DNA from: Actinomycetes bacterium
GTDB lineage: Bacteria; Actinomycetota; Thermoleophilia; BMS3ABIN01
Length of the DNA: 8,466 nt
Direction: 5' to 3'
Assembly: GCA_021790075.1 (NCBI GenBank)
Contig: JAJYIN010000084.1
Location: forward strand, 1 to 8,466
Shown here: piece by piece, positions 1 to 6,480 of the stretch
How positions within the stretch are numbered: the first letter of the stretch is position 1
Layout: the number at the start of each line of letters is the position of its first letter
The notes under the pieces: model-generated
Told to the model about the DNA's origin: nothing
Database searches by the model: none
What the model saw: the letters and a program-made list of their open reading frames with translations, nothing else
Program-made: the position numbers and the translations under genes

Positions 1-1
1 C

Positions 2-40
2 CCCCGGGGCGGTTTCGGCGTCCAGTACCGCTACGGCTAA
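2..40 (+). CDS. C-terminal end of an unidentified protein (partial)
   Basis: An open frame running in from the left edge ends with PRGGFGVQYRYG and a TAA at 38-40. Only 12 codons are visible. The aromatic/glycine-rich ending looks like a real protein tail rather than random sequence, but the family cannot be named. It could be an upstream gene co-directional with the glycosyltransferase. The remaining possibility is that the short open stretch is chance. Confidence 0.35.
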   Translation, partial: PRGGFGVQYRYG

Positions 41-357
41 AGCTCAGCGAATTACATTACTGGTGGCGGGCAATAGCACACCTGTCTAGAACTTCTGGCA
101 AACTGCTCATCTTGCTATCTCGGGTGCTTCTTCCAGCAACTTTTTCTTCCACATCGTGACCAAATGAATGATGATGTACTATGATGGTGATATGTTTAAC
201 GCCCGTAATTCAAGGTTTTAAATGAGCATCCTCAATTAGCCAGACAGGATCCAAAGCCATTCCAGGTGCCGGAATGCATTAAAGCCTGGCTGTGATTTAA
301 ACGGCTCAGCTCCAGATTCGACTTTAGAAGTTGCAACAACTCCTTGGAAATCGCCGT
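41..357. other. Intergenic region, no gene recognised
   Basis: About 315 bp that are AT-richer than the oxidoreductase operon and have no convincing coding frame. No strong promoter or terminator can be defended. A nested inverted repeat is present: AGCCAG 238-243 pairs with CTGGCT 286-291, and inside it CATTCC 258-263 pairs with GGAATG 271-276. It has no T-tract after it, so it is not a typical intrinsic terminator. The promoter of the next gene should lie here but no hexamer pair stands out. Confidence 0.4.
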
Positions 358-2007
358 ATGCGCTTACTGCCGGTCATTGTGGTAGTGCTGGCTGTGCTTG
401 CCCTCACAGTTCCTTTTATTAATCAACCCTTCAACCAGGACGACCGTGATTTTGTGGCGTTCGCGCGCGCTTCCTCAAACCAGTTGGTCGGAATCACGCT
501 TCACAATTACTCTTACGATGGGGTTTTTGCCAAAAATTACCACGACCCTCACGGACCTGTATTATCAACCTACCTGGGACTATCTCTAAGAGCCGGAGCC
601 GGTGAAAGCGAATCCCTTTTCCATGCTCTGTATCTGATCTTTCCACTGATTGGCGGCGTGTCCATGTACTACTTGGGACGAAGATTCACCCGTCGTCCCC
701 TGGTTGCCGCCCTGCTGCTGATATTTACGCCTGGCTTTCTGGTCATGTCACATACGCTCATGGACAATGCCCCGGGGTTATCTCTGGCCCTGGCTATGGC
801 AGCCTTTTATGTCTTTGGTGTTGACCGCGGCGACAGTCGCTTGCTGGCTCTGTCCGGCGCAGCGATGGTAGTCGCCGTTCTTACTGCTTATCAAACTTTA
901 AGCGTTGTGCCAGCCCTCTTGCTTTACGGCTTCTTATACGGCTCACGCGGGCTGAGGCGATTTCTGCCTTTTGTCATATTGGCAGCCGCCGCCGCCCTTT
1001 GGGCCATAATTACATTGAAGGTTTACGGCCGGCTGCCGGCCTTATCGTACAAATTTAGAGGTCAAAGCTATAACTGGCCTGGCTTTGAGTCGAACTCCGG
1101 GCTAAAACCTGTCGCCATCCTTGTTTCACTGGCGGGGGCCTCTATCTTTCCCCTGTCGGTACTGTTTCTTTTCTTGCGGGGAAAGAAGAATCTTGCGGTG
1201 GGCGCCGCGGCCTTGGGGGCGGCGGCCGCCTTGGTTATTTTCTTGGACAAACCAATGCAGGATGTGAGCTTCTGGCAATCCATCCAGATAATCCTGCTCA
1301 CATTCACAGGCATTGTCATTATTTACAAAATAATTGTCAGCGGGGCCGCCTACTTCTTTCGGAAAGACGCCGCTTCCAAAGCTGACTTCTTCCTTCTGGG
1401 GTGGTTCGCCAGCACTATGGGAATCTACATCCTGTTATTGGTGCCGTACGTGTCAGTGCGGCACCTTTTGTTGATATTGCCACCGATTATATTGCTCTTC
1501 GTTCGGAAACTTGACACACTTTGGGACAATTCCCCCCGCCGGCGGCTGTTATTTATCACCACGACTCTTTTCTTTACTCTTGCTGCCGGGCTGGTGGCAT
1601 CCATTGCCGATTACCGCTCTGCCTCGGTTTACCCAGCCTTGGCGCAGCAGCTGGGTGGCATGTACGGAGAGGCGAACCAACAGGGAACGAAAGTTTATTT
1701 CAGAGGTGAATTCGGCTTTAGATATTACCTGGAACAGCAGGGCTTCCAGCAACTGGATAACAAAACCGAGCTTCACACCGGAGACCTGGTTATTTTTTCG
1801 AAGCAATCTTCACCCGCGTCTCCGTGGCCCCAGGCATCTTACACTGAGATTTGGCGGAGTGAGCCAGCCGACTCGTTTCCCTTCCGCATTTGGAATTACT
1901 GGGCCGGAGCCGGTTTTTACACCAACCGAATGGGTCCGCTGCCTATAACGTTTTCCAATGCTATTCAGGACCAGTTTATCGTCTACCAGGTGCGCGTAGA
2001 TAACTGA
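358..2007 (+). CDS. GT-C membrane glycosyltransferase, family 39 / ArnT-like
   Basis: A 549-residue integral membrane protein. About twelve hydrophobic stretches fill roughly residues 2-418, followed by a soluble tail of about 130 residues (419-549). Just after the first membrane segment comes the acidic loop motif NQDDRDF (residues 26-32), where GT-C enzymes of the PMT/ArnT type carry their catalytic Asp/Glu pair. HDPHGP (62-67) follows, in the position of the HPP-like loop motif of this family. Such enzymes move a sugar from a polyprenyl-phosphate donor to a lipid or protein acceptor on the outer face of the membrane; donor and acceptor cannot be read here. Start: ATG at 358 has GGAAA seven bases upstream. 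A TTG at 331 is also in frame but has a poorer ribosome site; a stop at 325-327 limits the frame. Its base composition is lower in GC than the oxidoreductase operon, which hints at a different history. Confidence 0.7.
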   Translation: MRLLPVIVVVLAVLALTVPFINQPFNQDDRDFVAFARASSNQLVGITLHNYSYDGVFAKNYHDPHGPVLSTYLGLSLRAGAGESESLFHALYLIFPLIGGVSMYYLGRRFTRRPLVAALLLIFTPGFLVMSHTLMDNAPGLSLALAMAAFYVFGVDRGDSRLLALSGAAMVVAVLTAYQTLSVVPALLLYGFLYGSRGLRRFLPFVILAAAAALWAIITLKVYGRLPALSYKFRGQSYNWPGFESNSGLKPVAILVSLAGASIFPLSVLFLFLRGKKNLAVGAAALGAAAALVIFLDKPMQDVSFWQSIQIILLTFTGIVIIYKIIVSGAAYFFRKDAASKADFFLLGWFASTMGIYILLLVPYVSVRHLLLILPPIILLFVRKLDTLWDNSPRRRLLFITTTLFFTLAAGLVASIADYRSASVYPALAQQLGGMYGEANQQGTKVYFRGEFGFRYYLEQQGFQQLDNKTELHTGDLVIFSKQSSPASPWPQASYTEIWRSEPADSFPFRIWNYWAGAGFYTNRMGPLPITFSNAIQDQFIVYQVRVDN

Positions 2008-2103
2008 AGCCGGGGTCGGAGATTATGTGTGGTCCCCGCGGGGTTATGGAGCTGTAGCAGGGGAAGCGAAACTGCCGTGGCAAAGGTGATAAGGCCGTCG
2101 GGA
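2008..2103. other. Gap between glycosyltransferase and group II intron 3' end
   Basis: No credible gene. It may contain more of the decayed group II intron whose end lies at 2104-2177. A GTGTG at 2027-2031 matches the 5' consensus of such introns (GTGYG) and is followed by a CCCCGCGGGG self-complementary block. However, 151 bp from there to the intron end is far too short for domains I-IV. Either this is an internally deleted relic or the match is chance. Confidence 0.3.
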
Positions 2104-2177
2104 ATCGCCGTGATGCGTGGAACGTATGCCCGGTGGTGCGAGAGGGGGCCAGCCGCAAGGCCAGCCCCCTACTCGAT
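2104..2177 (+). mobile_element. Group II intron 3'-end remnant (domains V and VI)
   Basis: Bases 2104-2137 are exactly 34 nt and fold as a domain V. The lower helix is 2104-2110 with 2131-2137 (including two G-U pairs), plus G2112-C2130. A two-base bulge follows (G2128, C2129). The upper helix is ATGCG 2113-2117 with CGTAT 2123-2127. One base later comes a domain VI-like hairpin: CGAG 2139-2142 pairs with CTCG 2172-2175, and AGGGGGC 2143-2149 pairs with GCCCCCT 2164-2170. A2171 is left bulged between the two helices, six bases before the likely 3' splice end at 2177 (CGAT). An inner CC-GCAA-GG cap closes the top. The GTGCGAGAGG...CTACTCGAT wording is typical of bacterial group II intron ends. 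No reverse transcriptase gene is present in the window, so this is a fragment. By eye alone the hairpin might be taken for a terminator of the upstream gene. Confidence 0.72.
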
Positions 2178-2194
2178 TTGTTTCTACTTGAACG

Positions 2195-2213
2195 GGGCAG
2201 GGAATCCCTGGCC
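2195..2213 (-). terminator. Possible hairpin after the small secreted-protein gene
   Basis: CAGGG 2198-2202 pairs with CCCTG 2206-2210 around a 3-nt loop. After one mismatch, GG 2195-2196 pairs with CC 2212-2213. It starts 7 nt beyond the minus-strand stop at 2221-2223. No T-run follows on the minus strand, so function as an intrinsic terminator is doubtful. Confidence 0.28.
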
Positions 2214-2220
2214 AGTCGGG

Positions 2221-2550
2221 CTAAGCTTTGACCTTCCGGATGAGAAAATACCCGGTTCCCAACAAAGCTGTGCCCACGCCAGCAAACAGGAATAGATCCG
2301 CGCCGGTCTTGGCGCCGGTCGTGCCGCCGGAGCTAGTGGTTCCGCCACTTACCGAACCGCCGCTGGAACTTGGCGCAGCAGTTCCGCCCCCGGGGCTGGA
2401 ACTTGGCGCAGCAGTTCCGCCCGGAGCGCCGGAACTTGGCGCAGGAGTTCCGCCCGGGGGGGTGCCGGTAGCAAAAGCTGAACTCACAACCGCCAGCAGG
2501 AAGAAGACGGCAAGCCCAACCACCAACAACATTACAATTTTCTTATTCAT
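2221..2550 (-). CDS. Small secreted protein with 11-residue repeats and LPXTG-like C-terminal anchor
   Basis: A 109-residue protein. Residues 1-27 form a signal peptide: MNKK, a long hydrophobic core, then Ala-Phe-Ala as the likely cleavage site after residue 27. Residues 28-80 are low-complexity Gly/Ser/Thr/Pro/Ala. They include three tandem 11-residue repeats at 33-43, 44-54 and 55-65 with the pattern GGTxAPSSxxx. The C-terminus has the layout of a sortase signal: a short motif GAKTG (79-83), AD, a hydrophobic segment (about 86-104), and a basic end RKVKA. The usual Leu-Pro of LPXTG is Gly-Ala here, so sortase recognition is uncertain; it could simply be a C-terminal membrane anchor. The mature part is a flexible, uncharged chain with no catalytic domain. 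Start choice is firm: GGAGG lies six bases before ATG on the minus strand (complement of 2557-2561). No homologous family is recognised. Confidence 0.7.
   Translation of the reverse strand: MNKKIVMLLVVGLAVFFLLAVVSSAFATGTPPGGTPAPSSGAPGGTAAPSSSPGGGTAAPSSSGGSVSGGTTSSGGTTGAKTGADLFLFAGVGTALLGTGYFLIRKVKA
2364..2455. repeat. Three tandem 33-bp repeats inside the secreted-protein gene
   Basis: Near-identical units begin at 2364, 2397 and 2430, a strict 33-bp period; the last copy is counted to 2455. They encode the three 11-residue repeats on the minus strand. Each unit contains the inverted pair GGAACT...AGTTCC with a 9-nt loop, conserved in all three copies. Units 1 and 2 share 26 consecutive bases; unit 3 differs at a few. 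Confidence 0.85.
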
Positions 2551-2629
2551 TTCCCACCTCCCTCACACGTTTAAAGATATTGCCGGGATTATCATTTCCA
2601 GCCCGTTAATTCCCCAGCAAGTTAAATAT

Positions 2630-2658
2630 TTTATACACTAACGCCTTTTATATTTCAA
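2630..2658 (-). promoter_or_regulatory. Sigma70-type promoter of the small secreted-protein gene
   Basis: On the minus strand TTGAAA (complement of 2653-2658) and TATAAA (complement of 2630-2635) are separated by exactly 17 bp. Transcription would start near 2623, giving a leader of about 70 nt with a strong ribosome site at its end. The surrounding 2570-2680 is clearly AT-rich. Confidence 0.55.
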
Positions 2659-2683
2659 CAAAATTGTCTTATTTGAGTGTTGA

Positions 2684-2914
2684 GTGCGGCCGAAGTCGTT
2701 AAATAGCCGGCGTGGCGATCACAGGAAGGCAGGGCTACAGAACCAGCGAGGCATTGCCAGAAACCTGGGAATCGGCGCCAGGGTGCTCGGCCGCTGGAAA
2801 CGGAAATTCGAAGCAGAGCAGGACGGCACCCGCCCGGGCCCGGATGAGCGCGAAGAAATCGCCCGCTTTAGGCGTGAGAACAAGCGCCTGAGGCAGGAAG
2901 GGGAGATATTATAA
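2684..2914 (+). pseudogene. IS3-type transposase OrfA remnant
   Basis: The frame encodes 76 residues. Residues 21-42 resemble the helix-turn-helix of IS3-family OrfA proteins (QRGIARNLGIG...LGRWKRKF). Residues 55-76 resemble the following leucine zipper, with heptad positions I59, F62, N66, L69, G73, L76 and the family wording ENKRLRQE.EIL. In intact OrfA the zipper is followed by KKA and a frameshift into the OrfB integrase. Here a stop follows EIL immediately and no OrfB is present. The first 20 residues do not match the usual OrfA start and GTG at 2684 has no good ribosome site. No flanking terminal inverted repeats were found by eye. This is a decayed insertion-sequence fragment lying just upstream of the oxidoreductase operon. 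Confidence 0.65.
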
Positions 2915-3001
2915 CTAATATGGTGGCTCCGAGTTTCCGCGTTTGCCGCTCCAGGCCTGCGGGAAGGAAATAATTCAGTGCCAAACCGCAGGAGGAGCGC
3001 C
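2915..3001. other. Leader region of the oxidoreductase operon
   Basis: An 87-bp gap before the operon. An AT-rich run at 2906-2921 contains TATTAT and TATAAC, which could act as a -10 element, but no matching -35 hexamer is visible in the remnant transposase just upstream. The promoter therefore remains unplaced. Confidence 0.25.
2990..2995 (+). promoter_or_regulatory. Ribosome-binding site that fixes the start of the gamma-delta gene
   Basis: A perfect AGGAGG sits six bases before ATG 3002. The alternative GTG at 2978 lies upstream of this site and has only a weak AAGGA before it, so translation should begin at 3002. Confidence 0.8.
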
Positions 3002-4012
3002 ATGCCACTCACAGCCACACTTCCCAAAACCAACGAGCACGGTTTCTACGAGATGCGCATGGAGTCGATCGGCGGCCTGGGCGCCAACGTGGCTGGCAAG
3101 ATCTTCGCCGAGGCGGGCGTGCTGGGCATGGGCTTCAACGGCGTCAACTTCTCCTCCTACGGTGCGGAAAAAAAAGGGACGCCGGTGAAGACCTTCGTCC
3201 GCTTCTGCGACCCGCGGCAGCACATCCGGATCGCGGCGCCGGTTGAGTTCCCCCACATGCTGATCGTCTTCCATGAGAACCTGCTGGCCACGGGCAAGGC
3301 GCTCACCCACGGCATGGCCCACGACACTACTGTGATCGTCAACTCCAAGCACCCGGTTGACAAAGTGCGTGAAGTGGTCGGGATGTGCGGCGGCGGCCTC
3401 GGCGTGGTGGATGCCATCGGCATCGCCGTCGACGAGGGCAGCCGCCCCAACACGGTGCTGCTGGGAGCGATGACCAAAGCCAGCGGCTTCATGGACCCGG
3501 AGGCGGTCCGGCGCGCCATCTCCCATAACCTGGCCAAGTATCCCAGGATGCTGCCCGGAAACCTGAAGGCATTCGACCGCGGTTTCCAGGAGCTGGAGCT
3601 CACGGAATACGCCTGCTCCATCAAGCACCCGCCGGAGCCGCCGCCCCGCTTTGTCTCGCCGCTGGGCTACGAGAACGCGCCTATGGGCGGGGCCATCACT
3701 AATCCGGGCAACACTATGCTCAGGGACCTGACACCGTCGCGCACCGGCTACATTCCCCAGTTCTTCCCGGAGGACTGCATCAACGACGGCCACTGCGAAT
3801 ACACCTGCCCCGACTATTGTTTTACTTTTGAGAAGGGAATTGACAGAAAGGGGAAGGAAGGCATGATCAACTTGGGCATCGATTACCGTTACTGCAAGGG
3901 CTGCCTGCGCTGCGTCCAGGCCTGCCCCACGGAAGCCCTCAGAAAAGCCGTCGAGGATGAGGATTACGTGCGCGAGCATACCGTGCCGCAGCTGGGAAGG
4001 AAGGAGTGGTAA
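3002..4012 (+). CDS. porGD: 2-oxoacid (pyruvate-type):ferredoxin oxidoreductase, fused gamma and delta subunits
   Basis: A 336-residue cytoplasmic protein. Residues about 15-200 are the gamma domain, with the Gly-rich IGGLGANVAGK (23-33) and the SSYGAEKKGTPV segment (51-62). Residues about 245-330 are the delta ferredoxin domain, which passes electrons from the thiamine site to external ferredoxin. The second cluster motif is complete: C298, C301, C304, C308-Pro. The first has canonical spacing but Asp at the second ligand: C259, D262, C265, C269-Pro, with an extra C273 just after. Separate gamma and delta genes are common in archaea and some bacteria; here they are fused. The alpha-beta gene follows after 2 nt, so both are surely cotranscribed and form one complex. 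The symbol is descriptive. A different 2-oxoacid substrate cannot be excluded from this subunit alone. Confidence 0.85.
   Translation: MPLTATLPKTNEHGFYEMRMESIGGLGANVAGKIFAEAGVLGMGFNGVNFSSYGAEKKGTPVKTFVRFCDPRQHIRIAAPVEFPHMLIVFHENLLATGKALTHGMAHDTTVIVNSKHPVDKVREVVGMCGGGLGVVDAIGIAVDEGSRPNTVLLGAMTKASGFMDPEAVRRAISHNLAKYPRMLPGNLKAFDRGFQELELTEYACSIKHPPEPPPRFVSPLGYENAPMGGAITNPGNTMLRDLTPSRTGYIPQFFPEDCINDGHCEYTCPDYCFTFEKGIDRKGKEGMINLGIDYRYCKGCLRCVQACPTEALRKAVEDEDYVREHTVPQLGRKEW
4001..4006 (+). promoter_or_regulatory. Ribosome-binding site within the end of the gamma-delta gene
   Basis: AAGGAG lies eight bases before ATG 4015 and inside the last codons of the preceding gene. It supports ATG 4015 over the in-frame GTG at 4006, which overlaps the site. 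The arrangement suits translational coupling of the two subunit genes. Confidence 0.7.
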
Positions 4013-4014
4013 CC

Positions 4015-6480
4015 ATGGAAGCAAATGTCAACTTCGACCCTGCCGGCATCTGCAGCCTGGGCACCGTCACCCAGAACCTTGATTTCAAGAGCGGCAACGA
4101 GATGGCTTCGCTGGCGGCGCGGCAGATTGATTATCACATCATGGGGTTCTATCCCATCACCCCCTCGACGGAGATCGCCGAGGGCATCGATGAAGCTTAC
4201 GCCCAGGGCCTCTGCAATACGCACATGATTCCCGCCGAAGGCGAGCACAGCGCCGCCGGCATCTGCTACGGCGCCAGCACCGCCGGAGGCCGCGTGCTCA
4301 ACGCCACCAGCGCCCAGGGACTCCTCTATGCCCTGGAGCAGCTGCCGGTGCAGTCCGGCACCCGTTTCCCCATAGTGATGAACATCGTCGCCCGCGCCGT
4401 CAACGGGCCCCTGGACATCCGCTGCGACCATTCCGACCTGATGTTCATGCTCAACACCGGCTGGATCCTGCTACTGGCCCGCGACCCGCAGGCGGTTTAC
4501 GACATGAACATCATGGCGCCCAGGATCGGCGAGCACGAGGACGTGCGCCTGCCGGTGGCGGTTGTTTATGACGGCTTCTTCACCTCGCACCAGAAGCGGC
4601 GGGTGGCTTATATCGTCAGCGACTCCGATGTGCGCGCCTTCATCGGTCCCTACCGGGAGCTGCAGAGCTCGGTGCGCCCGGAAAAGCCGATCACCATCGG
4701 GCCCTACATGAACGACCCCGACCTGATCAACAACAAGTACCAGCTGCACTTGGCGATGGAGGCGGCCAGGGAGGTTATCCCCCAGGTATTCGCTGAATTC
4801 GGCAGGCTGACCGGCCGTCACTATCCGCTGGTGGACGCCTACCAGACTGACGACGCCGACGCGGCCCTGTTCCTGCTTAACTCGGCCGCCGAGGTCGCCA
4901 AGGACGGCGCCGACAATCTGCGGGCTCAGGGAAGAAAAGTGGGCGTCATCAGCCCCAACGTCATCCGCCCCTTCCCAGCGGCGGAGGTCCAGGCCGCGGC
5001 GGGAAACCTCAAGGGGCTGGTCATCTGCGAGCGCGCCGATTCCTACGGAGCCGGCGGCGGCAACCTCAGCTTCGAGGTAAAGGCCGCCCTGCAGGACCTG
5101 GACGGCAACCGGACCCGCTGCCTGTCGCGCGTCTACGGCCTGGGTGGCCGCGATTTCTACATAGACGACGCCGAGGAACTGCTGGGGCTGGGGCTGGCGG
5201 CCGGTGAGGCAGGGAAGACCAGTGAGCCGGGGAAGGCTGATGAGGCGGGGGCAGCTGGGAAGAAAGCCGAGCCCCGTGAGCCCGGGACAGCAGGGATGGC
5301 GGGCGAACCTCGCGAGGAATGGAAAACTGGCGGGCCCGGCGAGGCCGGGAAGGCCGCCGACGGCGGCCAGCCCGTGACAGAACTCAGGAGCTTCGACTAT
5401 TACGGCGCCAATACCGGCGACCCCGGGCTGAAGCTGGAGCACGTCACCAAGCCCATCCCCGCGGACAAGACCCGCCAGAGCCTGATCAAGGTCGAGCAGG
5501 ATCCGGAGACCGGCCGCCTGAAGGTGCGCACCATGAGCGTAAGGGCGATGACGGCGCTTCCCAAACGGATCGCCCCGGGGCACGGCGCCTGTCCCGGCTG
5601 CGGCATCTTCCCCAACCTGAACCAGTTCTTCAAGGGTATCGATGGCGACGCGGTGGTCCTCTTCCAGACCGGCTGCGGCATGGTGGTCACGACTGCCTAT
5701 CCGCAGAGCTCGCACCGGATCACCTATATCCACAACCTGTTCCAGAACGGGGGCGCTACCCTGTCGGGCGTGGTGGAGATGTACCGCGAGCGGCAGCGGC
5801 GCGGCGAGATACCCGCCGAAAGGCAGCTTACCTTCATCATGGTCACGGGCGACGGCGGCATGGACATCGGCATGGGCTCCGCCATGGGCGCGGCGCTCCG
5901 CGATCACGGCATGATCATCGTCGAATACGACAACGAAGGATACATGAACACCGGCGACCAGCTCAGTTACGCGGTGCCGCTGGGAACCAAGACCACGACC
6001 AGCCATATCGGCCCCGTGGAGAAGGGCAAGTCGTTCCAGCACAAGGACATGCCCCAGATCATGGCCGCCACCAACATCAGGTACGTGGCCACCTCGGTGG
6101 AGGGCCTCTCCACCGACATGGTGAAAAAGGCGGCCAAGGCGCAGTGGTACGCCAACCATGGCCACCTGGCATATGTAAAACTTCTGTCAACCTGCCCCCT
6201 GAGCTGGCGCTCGAAGGAGGAGCTGGGCACCGAGGTGATGCGCGCGGCCGCCGACTGCAACTTCTTCCCCATCTACGAAGTGGAGCAGGGGTTCACAACC
6301 ATTAACTACGACCCCGAGCAGCGCAACCGCAAGGTGCCGCTGGCCGACTGGCTGAACATGATGCCGCGCAGCCGCCACCTCACCAGCCCGGACTACAGGC
6401 AGCAGTATGAAGAGCTGGAGGCCGAGATCGAGCGGCGCTGGCTGCGGCTCAAGGAGCAGGCGGCAAGCGAGCGGCTTTAG
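4015..6480 (+). CDS. porAB: 2-oxoacid (pyruvate-type):ferredoxin oxidoreductase, fused alpha and beta subunits
   Basis: An 821-residue enzyme converting pyruvate, CoA and oxidised ferredoxin to acetyl-CoA, CO2 and reduced ferredoxin, or the reverse. Residues about 22-245 are the alpha pyrimidine-binding domain with YPITPST (46-52; T49) and ARAV (R127), matching by eye the Thr and Arg that hold pyruvate carboxylate in Desulfovibrio PFOR. Residues about 285-390 are alpha domain II. Residues 397-451 are a low-complexity linker. From about 505 the beta subunit begins. It has C526, C529, C554 (CX2CX24C) and C727 (TCPLSW) as the four cluster ligands, and GDGG (612-615) with N640 and YMNTG as the thiamine diphosphate/Mg site. 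YMNTG and the later TTTSH...HKDM run are closer to pyruvate-type than to 2-oxoglutarate-type beta subunits. Alpha and beta are usually separate in four-subunit enzymes, or ordered alpha-gamma-delta-beta in NifJ, so this fusion is uncommon. Substrate is inferred. Confidence 0.87.
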   Translation: MEANVNFDPAGICSLGTVTQNLDFKSGNEMASLAARQIDYHIMGFYPITPSTEIAEGIDEAYAQGLCNTHMIPAEGEHSAAGICYGASTAGGRVLNATSAQGLLYALEQLPVQSGTRFPIVMNIVARAVNGPLDIRCDHSDLMFMLNTGWILLLARDPQAVYDMNIMAPRIGEHEDVRLPVAVVYDGFFTSHQKRRVAYIVSDSDVRAFIGPYRELQSSVRPEKPITIGPYMNDPDLINNKYQLHLAMEAAREVIPQVFAEFGRLTGRHYPLVDAYQTDDADAALFLLNSAAEVAKDGADNLRAQGRKVGVISPNVIRPFPAAEVQAAAGNLKGLVICERADSYGAGGGNLSFEVKAALQDLDGNRTRCLSRVYGLGGRDFYIDDAEELLGLGLAAGEAGKTSEPGKADEAGAAGKKAEPREPGTAGMAGEPREEWKTGGPGEAGKAADGGQPVTELRSFDYYGANTGDPGLKLEHVTKPIPADKTRQSLIKVEQDPETGRLKVRTMSVRAMTALPKRIAPGHGACPGCGIFPNLNQFFKGIDGDAVVLFQTGCGMVVTTAYPQSSHRITYIHNLFQNGGATLSGVVEMYRERQRRGEIPAERQLTFIMVTGDGGMDIGMGSAMGAALRDHGMIIVEYDNEGYMNTGDQLSYAVPLGTKTTTSHIGPVEKGKSFQHKDMPQIMAATNIRYVATSVEGLSTDMVKKAAKAQWYANHGHLAYVKLLSTCPLSWRSKEELGTEVMRAAADCNFFPIYEVEQGFTTINYDPEQRNRKVPLADWLNMMPRSRHLTSPDYRQQYEELEAEIERRWLRLKEQAASERL
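5203..5367 (+). repeat. Low-complexity linker between alpha and beta parts
   Basis: This 165-bp segment encodes residues 397-451, almost only Gly, Ala, Glu, Lys, Pro, Thr. Degenerate units such as GEAGK, SEPGK, EAGAAGK, EPREPG and GPGEAGK recur. At DNA level GAGGCAGGGAAG, GAGCCGGGGAAG and GAGGCCGGGAAG repeat. No stop or frameshift interrupts it, and conserved enzyme sequence resumes on both sides in the same frame. Confidence 0.8.

Noticed and set aside
154..185. Promoter for the glycosyltransferase (TATGAT at 180-185)
   Set aside because: The best upstream partner is a poor -35 match at 19-bp spacing and the site is about 170 bp before the start codon.
2143..2177. Rho-independent terminator of the glycosyltransferase gene
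   Set aside because: The stem is GC-rich with some following T's, but the 34-nt domain V fold directly before it and the bulged A between two helices fit a group II intron end better.
2029..2295. 88-codon plus-strand frame after the glycosyltransferase
   Set aside because: It runs through the group II intron domains and into the antisense end of the secreted-protein gene and has no family resemblance.
2364..2455. CRISPR-like array
   Set aside because: Units are contiguous in-frame coding repeats with no unique spacers.
2228..2641. Pro-rich 137-codon plus-strand frame opposite the small secreted protein
   Set aside because: The minus strand has a signal peptide, a strong ribosome site and a promoter; the plus frame is the complement of the Gly/Ser/Thr repeats.
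2975..4024. Minus-strand open frame of 349 codons opposite the gamma-delta gene
   Set aside because: The plus strand clearly encodes gamma and ferredoxin domains with conserved motifs; the opposite frame is a by-product of codon bias.
4471..6165. Long open frame (564 codons) on the minus strand inside the alpha-beta gene
   Set aside because: It is antisense to well-conserved enzyme sequence, has His/Gly/Val-rich composition typical of a GC-rich shadow frame, and no recognisable motif.
5319..6305. Arg-rich 328-codon frame on the plus strand overlapping the beta part
   Set aside because: Frame-shifted reading of the beta subunit with low-complexity RRG/HGR composition and no ribosome site.
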